A stretch of DNA of 64,000 bases from Blastococcus sp. HT6-30 (lineage in GTDB: Bacteria > Actinomycetota > Actinomycetes > Mycobacteriales > Geodermatophilaceae): contig NZ_CP155792.1 in NCBI RefSeq assembly GCF_039729015.1, forward strand, positions 2,008,001-2,072,000, in the 5' to 3' direction. The notes beneath the pieces are model-generated. The model did not search any database. It saw only the letters and a list, made by a program, of their open reading frames with translations, and had not been told where the DNA came from. The translations under genes were made by a program, and so were the position numbers. This document shows, in pieces, positions 42,001 to 50,832 of this stretch (its first letter is position 1; each line of letters opens with the position of its first letter).

Positions 42001-43170
42001 ATGACCTTCCCGGCGGCGGCCCGCGACCGTGCGGACGCCTGCCCGGGCGCCCTGCAGACCCACCCGGCCGCCGACGGCGCGCTGGCGCGGGTGCGGGTGC
42101 CCGGCGGCGTCCTCACCACCGCACAGCTGCGGGTGCTGACGACCGCGGCCGGAGAGCTCGGCGACGGCGCGCTCGAGCTGACCAGCCGCGGCAACGTGCA
42201 GTTGCGCGGGCTGGCGCGCGGGTCGGAGCCTGAGCTGGGCGAGCGGCTGGCGGCGGCCGGGCTGCTGCCGAGCCCGACGCACGAGACCGCGCGCAACGTG
42301 CTCGCCAGCGTGCTCAGCGGCCGCTCCGGCGGGCTGGTCGACGCGCGTCCGTGGGTGCCGGCCTTCGACGCCGGTCTGTGCGCCGACCCCGCCCTCGCGC
42401 AGCTGCCGGGCCGCTTCCTGGCCGCGTTCGACGACGGCCGCGGCGACGTCGCCGGGCAGGGTGCCGACGTCACCGTCCTCGCGCTCGCCCCCGACGCGGT
42501 GGCACTGCTCCTGGCCGGCGCCGACTCCGGCGTCCGGGCCCGGCCCGAGGACGCGGTGGACCTGGCGCTGGCCGCCACGCGCGCCTTCGTCGCCGAGCGG
42601 GCGGCCCAGGGCGGTACCGCCTGGCGGCTGGCGGAGCTGGCCGGCGGCGCGGAGCGGGTCGCGGCGGCCCTGCGCGGCCCCCGGGCAGAGCGGGTGCCGG
42701 CGCCGAGCGCACCCCGGACCGGCCCCGCCGGTCCGGTGGCCCAGGACGACGGGCGGACGGCGCTGGTCGCCGTCGTCCCGCTGGGGCGGCTCACGGCCGG
42801 ACAGGCCGCCGTGCTCGCCGACGTCGGCCCGTCCGAGCTGCAGCTGACGCCGTGGCGCAGCGTCGTGGTACCCGACCTCGCCGACGGGAGCGCGTCGGAC
42901 GCCCTGGCGGCGGCCGGTCTGGTCCTGGAGCCCGGCAGCCCCTGGCTGCACGTCACCTCCTGCGCCGGCCTGCCCGGGTGCGCGAAGTCGCGAGCCGACG
43001 TACGTGCCGACGCCGAGGCCGCTGTCGCGGCCGGCACCCTGCCCGCCGGCGGGGCACGACAGCACTGGGCCGGCTGCGAACGCCGCTGCGGCCGGCCGGC
43101 CGGCGGCGTGGTCGACGTCGTGGCGACCGGCTCGGGCTACCGCGTCGACAGGGATCCGATCTCCCGCTGA
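42001..43170 (+). CDS. cobG: Precorrin-3B synthase CobG
   Basis: 389 residues of the nitrite/sulfite reductase fold. It has L-E-L-T-S-R-G-N-V-Q-L-R-G near residue 60, the cluster-binding T-S-C-A-G-L-P-G-C-A-K-S near 320 and a second cysteine pair G-C-E-R-R-C-G-R-P near 360. CobG is an oxygen-dependent Fe-S mono-oxygenase that hydroxylates precorrin-3A ahead of ring contraction. ATG 42001 is at the domain start. Divergent from cobN. Confidence 0.92.
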   Translation: MTFPAAARDRADACPGALQTHPAADGALARVRVPGGVLTTAQLRVLTTAAGELGDGALELTSRGNVQLRGLARGSEPELGERLAAAGLLPSPTHETARNVLASVLSGRSGGLVDARPWVPAFDAGLCADPALAQLPGRFLAAFDDGRGDVAGQGADVTVLALAPDAVALLLAGADSGVRARPEDAVDLALAATRAFVAERAAQGGTAWRLAELAGGAERVAAALRGPRAERVPAPSAPRTGPAGPVAQDDGRTALVAVVPLGRLTAGQAAVLADVGPSELQLTPWRSVVVPDLADGSASDALAAAGLVLEPGSPWLHVTSCAGLPGCAKSRADVRADAEAAVAAGTLPAGGARQHWAGCERRCGRPAGGVVDVVATGSGYRVDRDPISR

Positions 43171-43274
43171 GGCAGCGCCGGCGACGAGAGCCGTCGGCCC
43201 GTCAAGACGTCACGGCAAGCTGTGGACGAGCCGCTCACCTGGGGATTCGTCCTGCGCCGGCGGCTGGCCGGCGA

Positions 43275-43296
43275 TATTCTTCGTACATGCGTTCGA
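43275..43296 (+). promoter_or_regulatory. Leaderless promoter with overlapping LexA-box-like palindrome
   Basis: TATTCT at 43275-43280 resembles a -10 box placed 6 bases before ATG 43287, so transcription could start at the initiation codon. TCGTAC-ATGC-GTTCGA at 43281-43296 matches the actinobacterial LexA consensus TCGAAC-N4-GTTCGA at all but one position and covers the start codon. No good ribosome site is present, which suits a leaderless, SOS-controlled gene. Confidence 0.45.
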
Positions 43297-44543
43297 CGGG
43301 TGGGTCCGATGCGCTGAGCCGGTTGGCGGGCGCGCTGGACGACCTGGCCGCCGAGGACCTGGCGGGCCGGTTCGGCCCGGAGTTGCTCGACCGGCTCGGT
43401 GGCCTGTTGACCGCGTCGAACCGGCTGGCCGCGCAGGTGGCGCGCACGGTGCGGGAGTGCGAGCTGACCCAGGCCGCCGAGCACGACGGGCTGAAGACGA
43501 TGGCCTCCTGGCTGCGCGGCCACGCCGGGTTCTCGGCGGCTGCGGCGTCGCGGTTGGTGGGTTCGGGGCGGGCGCTGGCGGAGCTGCCGGCGGTCGCTGC
43601 CGCGGCGGTGGCCGGCGTTGTGACGCCGGAGGGGGTGGCCGCGGTCGCGCCGGTCGCGGCGCCGAAGCACCTGGCCGCCGCGCAGGCGCAGGGCGTCGAT
43701 GTGGCCGGGGTGGCTGCGGCCTTGGCGGAGGTGGCGGCGACCCAGCCCTACGCCGAGCTGCGGCAGGTGGTGCACCACTACCTGGCCCGGCTGGACCCCG
43801 ACGGACCCGAACCCGACCCGACCGAGCAGCGGTCGCTGGTGATCGTGCGGCACGCCGACGGATCGGTGTCCTTGCGCGGTGAGCTCGACGCCGTCGGCGG
43901 GGAGAAGCTGCAGGCCGCGGTCGAGTCGATCACGCAGGCCACCCGCCCCTCGGGTGACACGCGGACGCGGGCGCAGCAGTCCGCCGACGCCCTGGTGCAG
44001 CTGGCCGACAACCAGCTCGCGGCCGGGTCCCTGCCGGTGCTGCGGACGGTCAAGCCGCACGTGGTGGTGCGCGTGGACCTGACCGACCTGGTCGACCCTT
44101 CGAGGGGCCCGGCCGCGGGGCGGATGGGCTTCGGCGCGACGATCTCCGCCGCCCGTGCCCGCTGGCTGGCCTGCGACGGCACCATCACCCGCATCGTGCT
44201 CGGCCCCGAAGGTCAACCGCTGGACCTGGGCCGCAGCCACCGGGTCGTGCCACCCCATCTGCGCCGGGCGGTGGAGGCCCGCGACGGCGGCTGCGTGTTC
44301 GCCGGCTGCGACGCCCCGTCCCACTGGTGCGACGTCCACCACCTGATCCACTGGGCCGAGGGTGGCGACACCTCACTGGACAACTCAGGGCTGCTATGCG
44401 AACAGCACCACACCAAGGTCCACCACGGATTCCGGATCGAACGCCAACCCGACGGACGATGGCGCACCTGGCGCCCCGACGGCACCGAGATCCTCATCCT
44501 CCCCCGCCGCACCGAGCAGACGGCCGACGCGCGCGCGGGCTGA
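43287..44543 (+). CDS. DUF222 / 13E12-family HNH endonuclease-like protein
   Basis: 418 residues. An N-terminal DUF222 helical region ([15 protein letters not shown] near residue 75) is followed by a C-terminal HNH nuclease: [27 protein letters not shown] and a V-H-H-G-F end. These multicopy actinobacterial genes behave like mobile elements. Here it sits between cobG and cobH on the same strand, splitting the cob run. It has a strong Leu/Ala bias but the same GC as its neighbours. Confidence 0.92.
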   Translation: MRSTGGSDALSRLAGALDDLAAEDLAGRFGPELLDRLGGLLTASNRLAAQVARTVRECELTQAAEHDGLKTMASWLRGHAGFSAAAASRLVGSGRALAELPAVAAAAVAGVVTPEGVAAVAPVAAPKHLAAAQAQGVDVAGVAAALAEVAATQPYAELRQVVHHYLARLDPDGPEPDPTEQRSLVIVRHADGSVSLRGELDAVGGEKLQAAVESITQATRPSGDTRTRAQQSADALVQLADNQLAAGSLPVLRTVKPHVVVRVDLTDLVDPSRGPAAGRMGFGATISAARARWLACDGTITRIVLGPEGQPLDLGRSHRVVPPHLRRAVEARDGGCVFAGCDAPSHWCDVHHLIHWAEGGDTSLDNSGLLCEQHHTKVHHGFRIERQPDGRWRTWRPDGTEILILPRRTEQTADARAG

Positions 44544-44605
44544 TCCCGGCTGCCCGCCGTTCCCCGGAGCGAATGGTCGCAGCCTGGGACGTAGCCTCCC
44601 TGCCG

Positions 44606-45226
44606 ATGTACGACTACGAGAAGGACGGCGCCGAGATCTACCGGCGCTCGTTCGCGACCATCCGCGCCGAGGCGGACCTCACGAGCCTGCCCGCCGACGT
44701 CGCCCAGGTGGCGGTGCGGATGATCCACGCCTGCGGGCAGGTCGACCTGGTCGACGACGTCGCCCACTCCGGCGCGGTGGTCGAGCGCGCCCGCGAGGCG
44801 CTGCGCGCCGGCGCACCGGTGCTCTGCGACGCGCAGATGGTCGCCAGCGGCATCACCCGCCGGCGGCTGCCGAAGGACAACGACGTCGTCTGCACCCTGA
44901 ACGACCCGCGCACCCCCGGCCTGGCCGCCGACCTCGGCACCACCCGCACCGCCGCCGCCCTGGAGCTGTGGCGCGACCGGCTCGACGGCGCCGTCGTCGC
45001 GATCGGCAACGCGCCCACCGCCCTGTTCCACCTGCTGGAGATGGTGGCCGCGGGCGCACCCCGGCCGGCCGCCGTCATCGGCATCCCGGTCGGGTTCATC
45101 GGCGCGGTCGAGTCCAAGGAGGCCCTCGCCGCCTCCGACCTGGAACACCTGGTGGTGCACGGCCGGCGCGGCGGCAGCGCGATCACCGCTGCGGCGATCA
45201 ACGCGATAGCGAGCACCGAGGAGTGA
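44606..45226 (+). CDS. cobH: Precorrin-8X methylmutase CobH
   Basis: 206 residues: [15 protein letters not shown] near the start, [10 protein letters not shown] with the catalytic His, D-A-Q-M-V-A-S-G-I, and [12 protein letters not shown] and [14 protein letters not shown]. It moves a methyl group from C11 to C12 to give hydrogenobyrinic acid. Start ATG 44606 is preferred; ATG 44573 is possible. Its TGA overlaps the GTG of cobIJ (GTGA). Confidence 0.95.
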   Translation: MYDYEKDGAEIYRRSFATIRAEADLTSLPADVAQVAVRMIHACGQVDLVDDVAHSGAVVERAREALRAGAPVLCDAQMVASGITRRRLPKDNDVVCTLNDPRTPGLAADLGTTRTAAALELWRDRLDGAVVAIGNAPTALFHLLEMVAAGAPRPAAVIGIPVGFIGAVESKEALAASDLEHLVVHGRRGGSAITAAAINAIASTEE

Positions 45227-46740
45227 GCACCACGGACGCCACCACCCCCGGCCGTCTCTACGGGGTCGGGTTGGGCCCCGGCGACCCGGAGCTGGTCACC
45301 GTCAAGGCCGCCCGCCTGATCGGGTCCGCCGACGTCGTGGCGTTCCACGCCGCCCGGCACGGGCGGTCGGTCGCCCGCGCGCTGGCCGAGCCCTACCTGC
45401 GGGAAGGCCAGGTCGAGGAGCTGCTGGTCTACCCGGTCACCACCGAGACCACCGACCACCCCGGCGGCTACCAGGGTGCGATCGACGAGTTCTACGAGGC
45501 CGCCGCCGCCCGGCTCGCCGCGCACCTCGACGCCGGCCGCGACGTCGTCGTCCTCGCCGAGGGCGACCCGCTCTTCTACGGCTCCTACATGCACATGCAC
45601 AAGAGGCTGGCACACCGCTACCCGACCGAGGTGGTCCCGGGCGTCACCAGCGTCAGCGGCGCGGCCGCCGCCGTCGGCCGGCCGCTGGTCGAGCGTGACG
45701 AGGTCCTCACCGTCCTGCCCGGCACCCTGCCGGCCGACGAGCTCGCCGCGCGGCTCGCGGCCACCGACTCCGCCGCGGTCATGAAGCTCGGCCGCACGTT
45801 CCCCCGGGTGCGCGAGGCCTTCGAGCGGGCCGGCGTCCTCGACCGGGCCCTCTACGTCGAGCGCGCCACCACCGATCGCCAGCGCTGCCTGCCGCTGGCC
45901 GACGTCGACCCGGCGAGCGTCCCGTACTTCTCCCTGGCCCTGCTGCCCAGCCCGCTGACCCCACAGGGCACCGGGCCGGCCCCGCCGACCGGACAGGCCG
46001 CACCGCACGGCGAGGTCGTCGTCGTCGGCCTCGGCCCCGGCTCGCGGAGCTGGACGACGCCGGAGGCCGCCGAGGCGCTGGCCTGCGCCGACGACCTCGT
46101 CGGCTACGGCCCCTATCTGGACCGGGTGGCGGCCAATCCCCGCCAGACCCGCCACGCCAGCGACAACCGCGTCGAGGCCGACCGCGCCGCGCACGCCCTG
46201 GAGCTGGCGCGGTCCGGCCGGCGGGTGGCCGTCGTGTCCAGCGGGGACCCGGGGGTCTTCGCCATGGCAGCCGCGGTGCTGGAGGTCGCCGAGCGGCCCG
46301 AGTTCGCCGGCGTCCCGGTGCGCGTGGTGCCCGGGCTCACCGCCGCCCAGGCGGTGGCCTCCCGGGTCGGCGCTCCGCTCGGCCACGACTTCTGCGTCAT
46401 GTCGCTGTCCGACGTCCTGAAGCCCTGGGAGGTGATCGTCGACCGGCTGCGGCACGCGTCCGCCGCCGACCTGGTCATCGCCCTGTACAACCCGCGGTCG
46501 AAGCACCGCCCGCACCAGCTCGGCGAGGCGCTGCAGGTGCTGCTGGAGACGCGCCCCCCGGAGACCGTGCTGGTCGTGGGCCGGGACGTCGGCGGCCCCG
46601 AGGAGACCGTCCGGGTCACCACCCTCGGCGCGCTGGACCCGGCGACGGTGGACATGCGCTGCCTGGTCATGATCGGCTCGTCGCAGACCCGGGTCACGCC
46701 GTCGGGAGCGGTCTACACCTCCCGCAGCTACCCGCGCTGA
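45223..46740 (+). CDS. cobIJ: Fused precorrin-2 C20-methyltransferase / precorrin-3B C17-methyltransferase CobIJ
   Basis: 505 residues. The first half (CobI) has [16 protein letters not shown] and [10 protein letters not shown]. The second (CobJ), from about residue 265, has [26 protein letters not shown] and I-A-L-Y-N-P-R-S-K. The halves join through a Pro/Gly/Ala linker. Both are SAM-dependent tetrapyrrole methylases; this fusion is usual in actinobacteria. Coupled to cobH. Confidence 0.95.
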   Translation: MSTTDATTPGRLYGVGLGPGDPELVTVKAARLIGSADVVAFHAARHGRSVARALAEPYLREGQVEELLVYPVTTETTDHPGGYQGAIDEFYEAAAARLAAHLDAGRDVVVLAEGDPLFYGSYMHMHKRLAHRYPTEVVPGVTSVSGAAAAVGRPLVERDEVLTVLPGTLPADELAARLAATDSAAVMKLGRTFPRVREAFERAGVLDRALYVERATTDRQRCLPLADVDPASVPYFSLALLPSPLTPQGTGPAPPTGQAAPHGEVVVVGLGPGSRSWTTPEAAEALACADDLVGYGPYLDRVAANPRQTRHASDNRVEADRAAHALELARSGRRVAVVSSGDPGVFAMAAAVLEVAERPEFAGVPVRVVPGLTAAQAVASRVGAPLGHDFCVMSLSDVLKPWEVIVDRLRHASAADLVIALYNPRSKHRPHQLGEALQVLLETRPPETVLVVGRDVGGPEETVRVTTLGALDPATVDMRCLVMIGSSQTRVTPSGAVYTSRSYPR

Positions 46741-46754
46741 CACGCCGGGCGGGA

Positions 46755-48020
46755 ATGCCGGGGAGATCGTTGCCCTTGCCCACCACCGTGGCACCTCCGA
46801 CGCTCTCCCGCACCCCCGCGTTCTGGACCACGGCCGGCCTCCTCCTGCTGGTGCTCGCCGCGTCCGGCGTGCCGACGCCGCTGTACCGCGTCTACCAGGA
46901 GCAGTTCGGCTTCGGTCCGGGCATGCTGACGACGGTCTTCGGTATCTACGCCCTCGCGCTGCTGGCCGCGCTGCTCGTCGCGGGCGGGCTCTCCGACCAC
47001 GTCGGACGCCGGCCGGTGGTGGCCGCCGGGCTGCTGCTGCAGGCGGCCGCCATGCTGGTCTTCCTGACCGCGGACGCGGTGAGCTGGCTGCTGGTGGCCC
47101 GCGTGCTGCAAGGCTTGTCCATGGGCGTGCTGACCGGCACGCTGGGCGCCCTGCTGCTGGACACCCAGCACGCGAACCGCCCGCTCGGTGCCCTGGTGAA
47201 CAGCGCCGGCCCCGGCGTCGGGCTGTCCCTGGGCGCGGTCAGCGCAGCGGTGGTCGTCGAGTACGTGGCCTCGCCCACCCGGTGGGTCTTCGCCGTCCTG
47301 ACCGCCGCCCTCCTGCTGGCCGCGGCCGTCGTCGCGCTGCTGCCGGAGACGTCACCCCGGGGTCCCGGTGCGCTGCGCTCGCTGCGGCCGACGGTGCGGG
47401 TGCCCCGGACCCAGCGCCCGGCCTTCTTCGCCGCGGTGCCGGCCATGGTCGCGGCCTGGGCCCTCGGCGGCCTCTACCTGTCCCTCGGCCCGTCGCTGGT
47501 CGCCTCCGTCTTCGGCATCGAGGACCACCTGGTCGGCAGCCTGCTGGTGCTGGCCATGCAGGGCACGGCTGCCGTCGGCGCCGTGCTGGGCCGCAACCTC
47601 GCCCCGGAGCGGGCCATGGTCGCCGGCGCCGCGGTGTTCGCCGTCGGAGTGGCCGGGACGATCGCCGCCCTGGTCACCGGGCAGGTCGCGGTGCTCTTCG
47701 TCTCGGCGGTCGTCTCCGGGCTCGGCTTCGGCCTGTCGTTCCTCGGGGCGGTGGCGACCGTCAGCGCCGGCGTCGCGCCTGCCGAGCGCGCCGGGCTGCT
47801 GTCCAGCGTGTTCGTCGTCGGCTACCTGAGCTTCAGCGTCCCGGCGGTGGTCGCGGGCTCTGCCGCGGCGGTGATCGGCCTCGAGACCGTCACCGAGATC
47901 TACGCCGCGGTGCTCGTCGTCCTGGCGCTGCTGGCCATCGGCGGGGTGCGGCTGCGCCGCCGCCGCGCCCGGCTCCCCGAGGGCGCGCCCGGCCCGACCG
48001 CGGAACGCCTCCCGGCCTGA
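46755..48020 (+). CDS. MFS transporter
   Basis: 421 residues with twelve predicted helices and the MFS motif A G-G-L-S-D-H-V-G-R-R-P-V between helices 2 and 3. It follows cobIJ by 14 bases on the same strand, so it is probably co-transcribed with cobH-cobIJ. The substrate is unknown; the position invites a cobinamide, corrin or metal-related guess, which the sequence does not prove. Confidence 0.85.
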   Translation: MPGRSLPLPTTVAPPTLSRTPAFWTTAGLLLLVLAASGVPTPLYRVYQEQFGFGPGMLTTVFGIYALALLAALLVAGGLSDHVGRRPVVAAGLLLQAAAMLVFLTADAVSWLLVARVLQGLSMGVLTGTLGALLLDTQHANRPLGALVNSAGPGVGLSLGAVSAAVVVEYVASPTRWVFAVLTAALLLAAAVVALLPETSPRGPGALRSLRPTVRVPRTQRPAFFAAVPAMVAAWALGGLYLSLGPSLVASVFGIEDHLVGSLLVLAMQGTAAVGAVLGRNLAPERAMVAGAAVFAVGVAGTIAALVTGQVAVLFVSAVVSGLGFGLSFLGAVATVSAGVAPAERAGLLSSVFVVGYLSFSVPAVVAGSAAAVIGLETVTEIYAAVLVVLALLAIGGVRLRRRRARLPEGAPGPTAERLPA

Positions 48021-48078
48021 CAGGAGGAGTTCGTCCTCCCCACCCCACGCAGGCCCCGGGGCAGAGCCGGGTCGGGGG

Positions 48079-48201
48079 TCAGCTGTACGGCTGGACCTTG
48101 AGCGCCCGCGCCAGGGAGGCGGCGTTCTCGGCCAGGGTCGCGGTCGTGGAGGCGACGGCCTCGGGCGTCTGGTCGAGGTCCATGTAGTCGGTGCCGCCCA
48201 T
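48079..48201 (-). pseudogene. Short gene fragment of unknown family
   Basis: An orderly C-terminal-like peptide, M-G-G-T-D-Y-M-D-L-D-Q-T-P-E-A-V and L-A-E-N-A-A-S-L-A-R-A-L-K-V, ends at 48079. The protein-like reading extends back to about 48240 (T-C-E-T-Y-W-N-D-Q-A) with no good start codon, and upstream bases are cobK. It reads like the 3' end of a truncated metabolic or peptidase gene. I cannot name the family. ATG 48201 would give 40 residues if translated. Confidence 0.35.
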
Positions 48202-48236
48202 CGCCTGGTCGTTCCAGTAGGTCTCACACGTGACGA

Positions 48237-48974
48237 TCAGATCGCGTGCGACCGAACCCAGTCCGCGGCAGCTCCGACCGTCGCGGCCACCGGCACTCCC
48301 TGCGGCAGCGCCGGACGGCGCACGACCACGACGGGCAGGCCCAGCTCGCGGGCGGCGGTGAGCTTCGCGGCCGTCATCGGTCCCCCGCTGTCCTTGGTGA
48401 CGACGACCTCGACGCCGTGCTCCCCCATCAGCGCCCGCTCCGCCGCGACGTCGAACGGCCCGCGGTCGAGCAGCACGGTGGCCCGCCGCGGCAGCGGGGG
48501 GGACGGCGGATCGACCGAGCGCACCAGGCAGTGCCCGGGCACGTCGGCGAAGGCGGCGAGCCCCTGCCGGCCGGTCGTCACGAACACCGAGCCGAACCCG
48601 GCCACCGCGGCCGCGGCGTCGGCCAGCGAGTCGACCCAGCGCCAGTCGTCGCCCGGTCGCGCCGTCCAGCCGGGTCGCTGCAGGCGCAGCAGCGGGATGC
48701 CGGTGGCCGCCGATGCCTCGGCCGCCGTGGCCGTCATCCCGGCGGCGAACGGATGCGTCGCGTCGACCACCGCCGCGGTGGGCGCCTCCCGCAGCCACGC
48801 CACCAGCCCGGCGACCCCGCCGAAACCGCCGATCCGCACGCGCCCCGGCGGCAGCGCCGGATCGGCCACCCGGCCGGCCAGCGAACTGACCACGTCGATC
48901 CCCGCGCCCGCGAGCGCCGCGGCCAGCCGCCGCCCCTCGCCGGTGCCGCCGAGCACCAGCACCCGGCCGGTCAC
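48237..48974 (-). CDS. cobK: Precorrin-6A reductase CobK
   Basis: 245 residues. Rossmann-like N terminus V-L-V-L-G-G-T-G-E-G-R-R-L-A, then V-V-D-A-T-H-P-F-A-A-G-M, V-F-V-T-T-G-R-Q-G-L and V-V-V-T-K-D-S-G-G-P-M-T-A-A-K, all typical of CobK/CbiJ. NADPH reduces precorrin-6A to precorrin-6B. GTG 48974 lies only 11 bases from the cbiD GTG on the opposite strand, so the two 5' ends nearly touch. Confidence 0.95.
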   Translation of the reverse strand: MTGRVLVLGGTGEGRRLAAALAGAGIDVVSSLAGRVADPALPPGRVRIGGFGGVAGLVAWLREAPTAAVVDATHPFAAGMTATAAEASAATGIPLLRLQRPGWTARPGDDWRWVDSLADAAAAVAGFGSVFVTTGRQGLAAFADVPGHCLVRSVDPPSPPLPRRATVLLDRGPFDVAAERALMGEHGVEVVVTKDSGGPMTAAKLTAARELGLPVVVVRRPALPQGVPVAATVGAAADWVRSHAI

Positions 48975-48985
48975 CTGATCCCGCC

Positions 48986-50092
48986 GTGCATGCTGATCCC
49001 GTGACGACGGCGGATCGGGCGGAGGGCACCGGCCTGCGCTCCGGCTGGACCACCGGGGCCTGCGCCACCGCAGCGACCACCGCCGCGTACACCGCGCTGC
49101 TCACCGGCGAGTTCCCCGATCCGGTGACCATCGACCTGCCGAAGGACCGCCACCCGTCCTTCGCGCTGGCCGTCGAGCGGCTCGAGGACGGCGCCGCCAC
49201 CGCGGGCGTCGTCAAGGACGCCGGCGACGACCCCGACGTCACGCACGGCGCGCTCGTCTCCGTCCGCATCACCCCCGGGGAGCCGGGCAGCGGCGTGACG
49301 TTCCGGGCCGGCGACGGCGTCGGCACCGTGACCAAGCCGGGGCTGCCGCTGCCGGTGGGCGAGCCGGCGATCAACCCGATGCCCCGGCAGTTCATGCGGG
49401 AGCACGTGGCCGCGGTCGCCGCCCGGCACGGCGGAACCGGCGACGTCGTCGTGGAGGTGTCCGTCGAGCACGGCGCGGAGCTGGCCCGCCGCACCTGGAA
49501 CCCGCGGCTGGGCATCCTCGGCGGGCTGTCGATCCTCGGCACCACGGGCGTCGTCGTGCCGTACTCGTGCTCGGCGTGGATCGACTCGATCCGCCGCGGG
49601 GTCGACGTCGCGCGCGCCGCCGGCCGCGCGCACGTCGCGGCCTGCACCGGCAGCACCAGCGAACGGGTGGCGGTCGAGACCTACGGGCTCCCCGAGGACG
49701 CGCTGCTGGACATGGGGGACTTCGCCGGCGCCGTCCTCAAGTACCTGCGCCGCCACCCGGTCGAGCGGCTGACCATGGCCGGGGGCATCGGAAAGCTGGC
49801 CAAGCTGGCCGACGGCCACCTGGACCTGCACTCCGGTCGCTCCCAGGTGTCGACCGACTCGCTGGCGGCCATGGTCGAGGGCGCCGGCGGATCCCCCGGG
49901 CTGGCCGATCGGGTGCGCGCGGCCAACACGGCCCTCGACGCCCTGCAGCAGTGCCAGGCGGACGGGCTGCCGCTCGGCGACCTGGTGGCCGCCGGCGCGC
50001 GCCGGACCGCGCTCGGCGTCCTGCGCGGCGCACCGGTCGCAGTCGACGTGCTCGTCATCGACCGCGCCGGGACCGTCGTGGGACGCGCCTAG
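48986..50092 (+). CDS. cbiD: Cobalt-precorrin-5B C1-methyltransferase CbiD
   Basis: 368 residues: G-W-T-T-G-A-C-A-T-A-A near residue 23, then K-D-A-G-D-D-P-D-V-T-H-G, P-R-L-G-I-L-G-G-L-S-I-L-G-T-T-G and M-A-G-G-I-G-K-L-A-K-L-A, all diagnostic. CbiD belongs to the anaerobic route, where it replaces CobF; here it works beside CobG. GTG 48986 is used, GTG 49001 being equally likely. Its TAG shares CTAG with the convergent cobM stop. Confidence 0.93.
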   Translation: MHADPVTTADRAEGTGLRSGWTTGACATAATTAAYTALLTGEFPDPVTIDLPKDRHPSFALAVERLEDGAATAGVVKDAGDDPDVTHGALVSVRITPGEPGSGVTFRAGDGVGTVTKPGLPLPVGEPAINPMPRQFMREHVAAVAARHGGTGDVVVEVSVEHGAELARRTWNPRLGILGGLSILGTTGVVVPYSCSAWIDSIRRGVDVARAAGRAHVAACTGSTSERVAVETYGLPEDALLDMGDFAGAVLKYLRRHPVERLTMAGGIGKLAKLADGHLDLHSGRSQVSTDSLAAMVEGAGGSPGLADRVRAANTALDALQQCQADGLPLGDLVAAGARRTALGVLRGAPVAVDVLVIDRAGTVVGRA

Positions 50093-50832
50093 CTGCGGCA
50101 TCTCGTCGTCGAGTACAGGTGGCTGTCGGGGAACTCGCCGGCGGTGAGCACCGAGCCCACGATCACCACGGCGGTGCGGGTCACCCCGGCCGCCTCCACC
50201 TGACCGGCGATGTCGGCCAGCGTGCCGCGGAGGACCAGCTCGTCGTCGCGGCTGGCCCGCGCCACGACGGCGACCGGGCAGTCGACCCCGTACGAGGGCA
50301 CCAGCTCGGGCACCAGCGCGGCGATCCGCTGCACCGCGAGGTGGAGCACGAGGGTGGCGCGGGACGCGCCGAGGGTGGTCAGGTCCTCCCCCGGCGGCAT
50401 CGGCGTCGACCGCGCGGACGTGCGGGTGAGGATCACCGTCTGCCCCACCCCCGGGACGGTCAGCTCCCGCTTGAGCGACGCCGCCGCGGCGGCGAACGCG
50501 GGCACCCCGGGGACGACGTCGTAAGGAACGCCGGCCGCGTCCAGACGACGCATCTGCTCGGCCATCGCGCTGTAGACCGACGGATCGCCGGAGTGCAGCC
50601 GCGCGGCGTCGTGGCCGGCCTCGTGCGCGGCGACCAGCTCGGCGGTGATCCGGTCGAGGTCGAGGTTCGCGGTGTCGACCAGCCGGGCGCCCGCCGGCGC
50701 GGTGTCCAGCAGCTCACGGGGCACCAGCGCGCCGGCGTAGAGGCAGACCGGCGCGGTGGCGATGAGCCGGGCGGCCCGGACCGTGATGAGGTCCGCCGCT
50801 CCCGGCCCGGCTCCGATGAAGTGCACCGTCAC
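50089..50832 (-). CDS. cobM: Precorrin-4 C11-methyltransferase CobM
   Basis: 247 residues. V-H-F-I-G-A-G-P-G-A-A-D-L-I-T, L-H-S-G-D-P-S-V-Y-S-A and Y-D-V-V-P-G-V-P-A-F-A-A-A-A mark a SAM tetrapyrrole methylase of the CobM/CbiF type. GTG 50832 overlaps the cobL stop as GTGA, showing coupling. It methylates C11 of precorrin-4. Confidence 0.95.
   Translation of the reverse strand: MTVHFIGAGPGAADLITVRAARLIATAPVCLYAGALVPRELLDTAPAGARLVDTANLDLDRITAELVAAHEAGHDAARLHSGDPSVYSAMAEQMRRLDAAGVPYDVVPGVPAFAAAAASLKRELTVPGVGQTVILTRTSARSTPMPPGEDLTTLGASRATLVLHLAVQRIAALVPELVPSYGVDCPVAVVARASRDDELVLRGTLADIAGQVEAAGVTRTAVVIVGSVLTAGEFPDSHLYSTTRCRS

Noticed and set aside
48022-48040. GGAGGA/TCCTCC hairpin as the MFS terminator
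   Set aside because: Only six base pairs and it doubles as a ribosome-site-like sequence; too weak to list.
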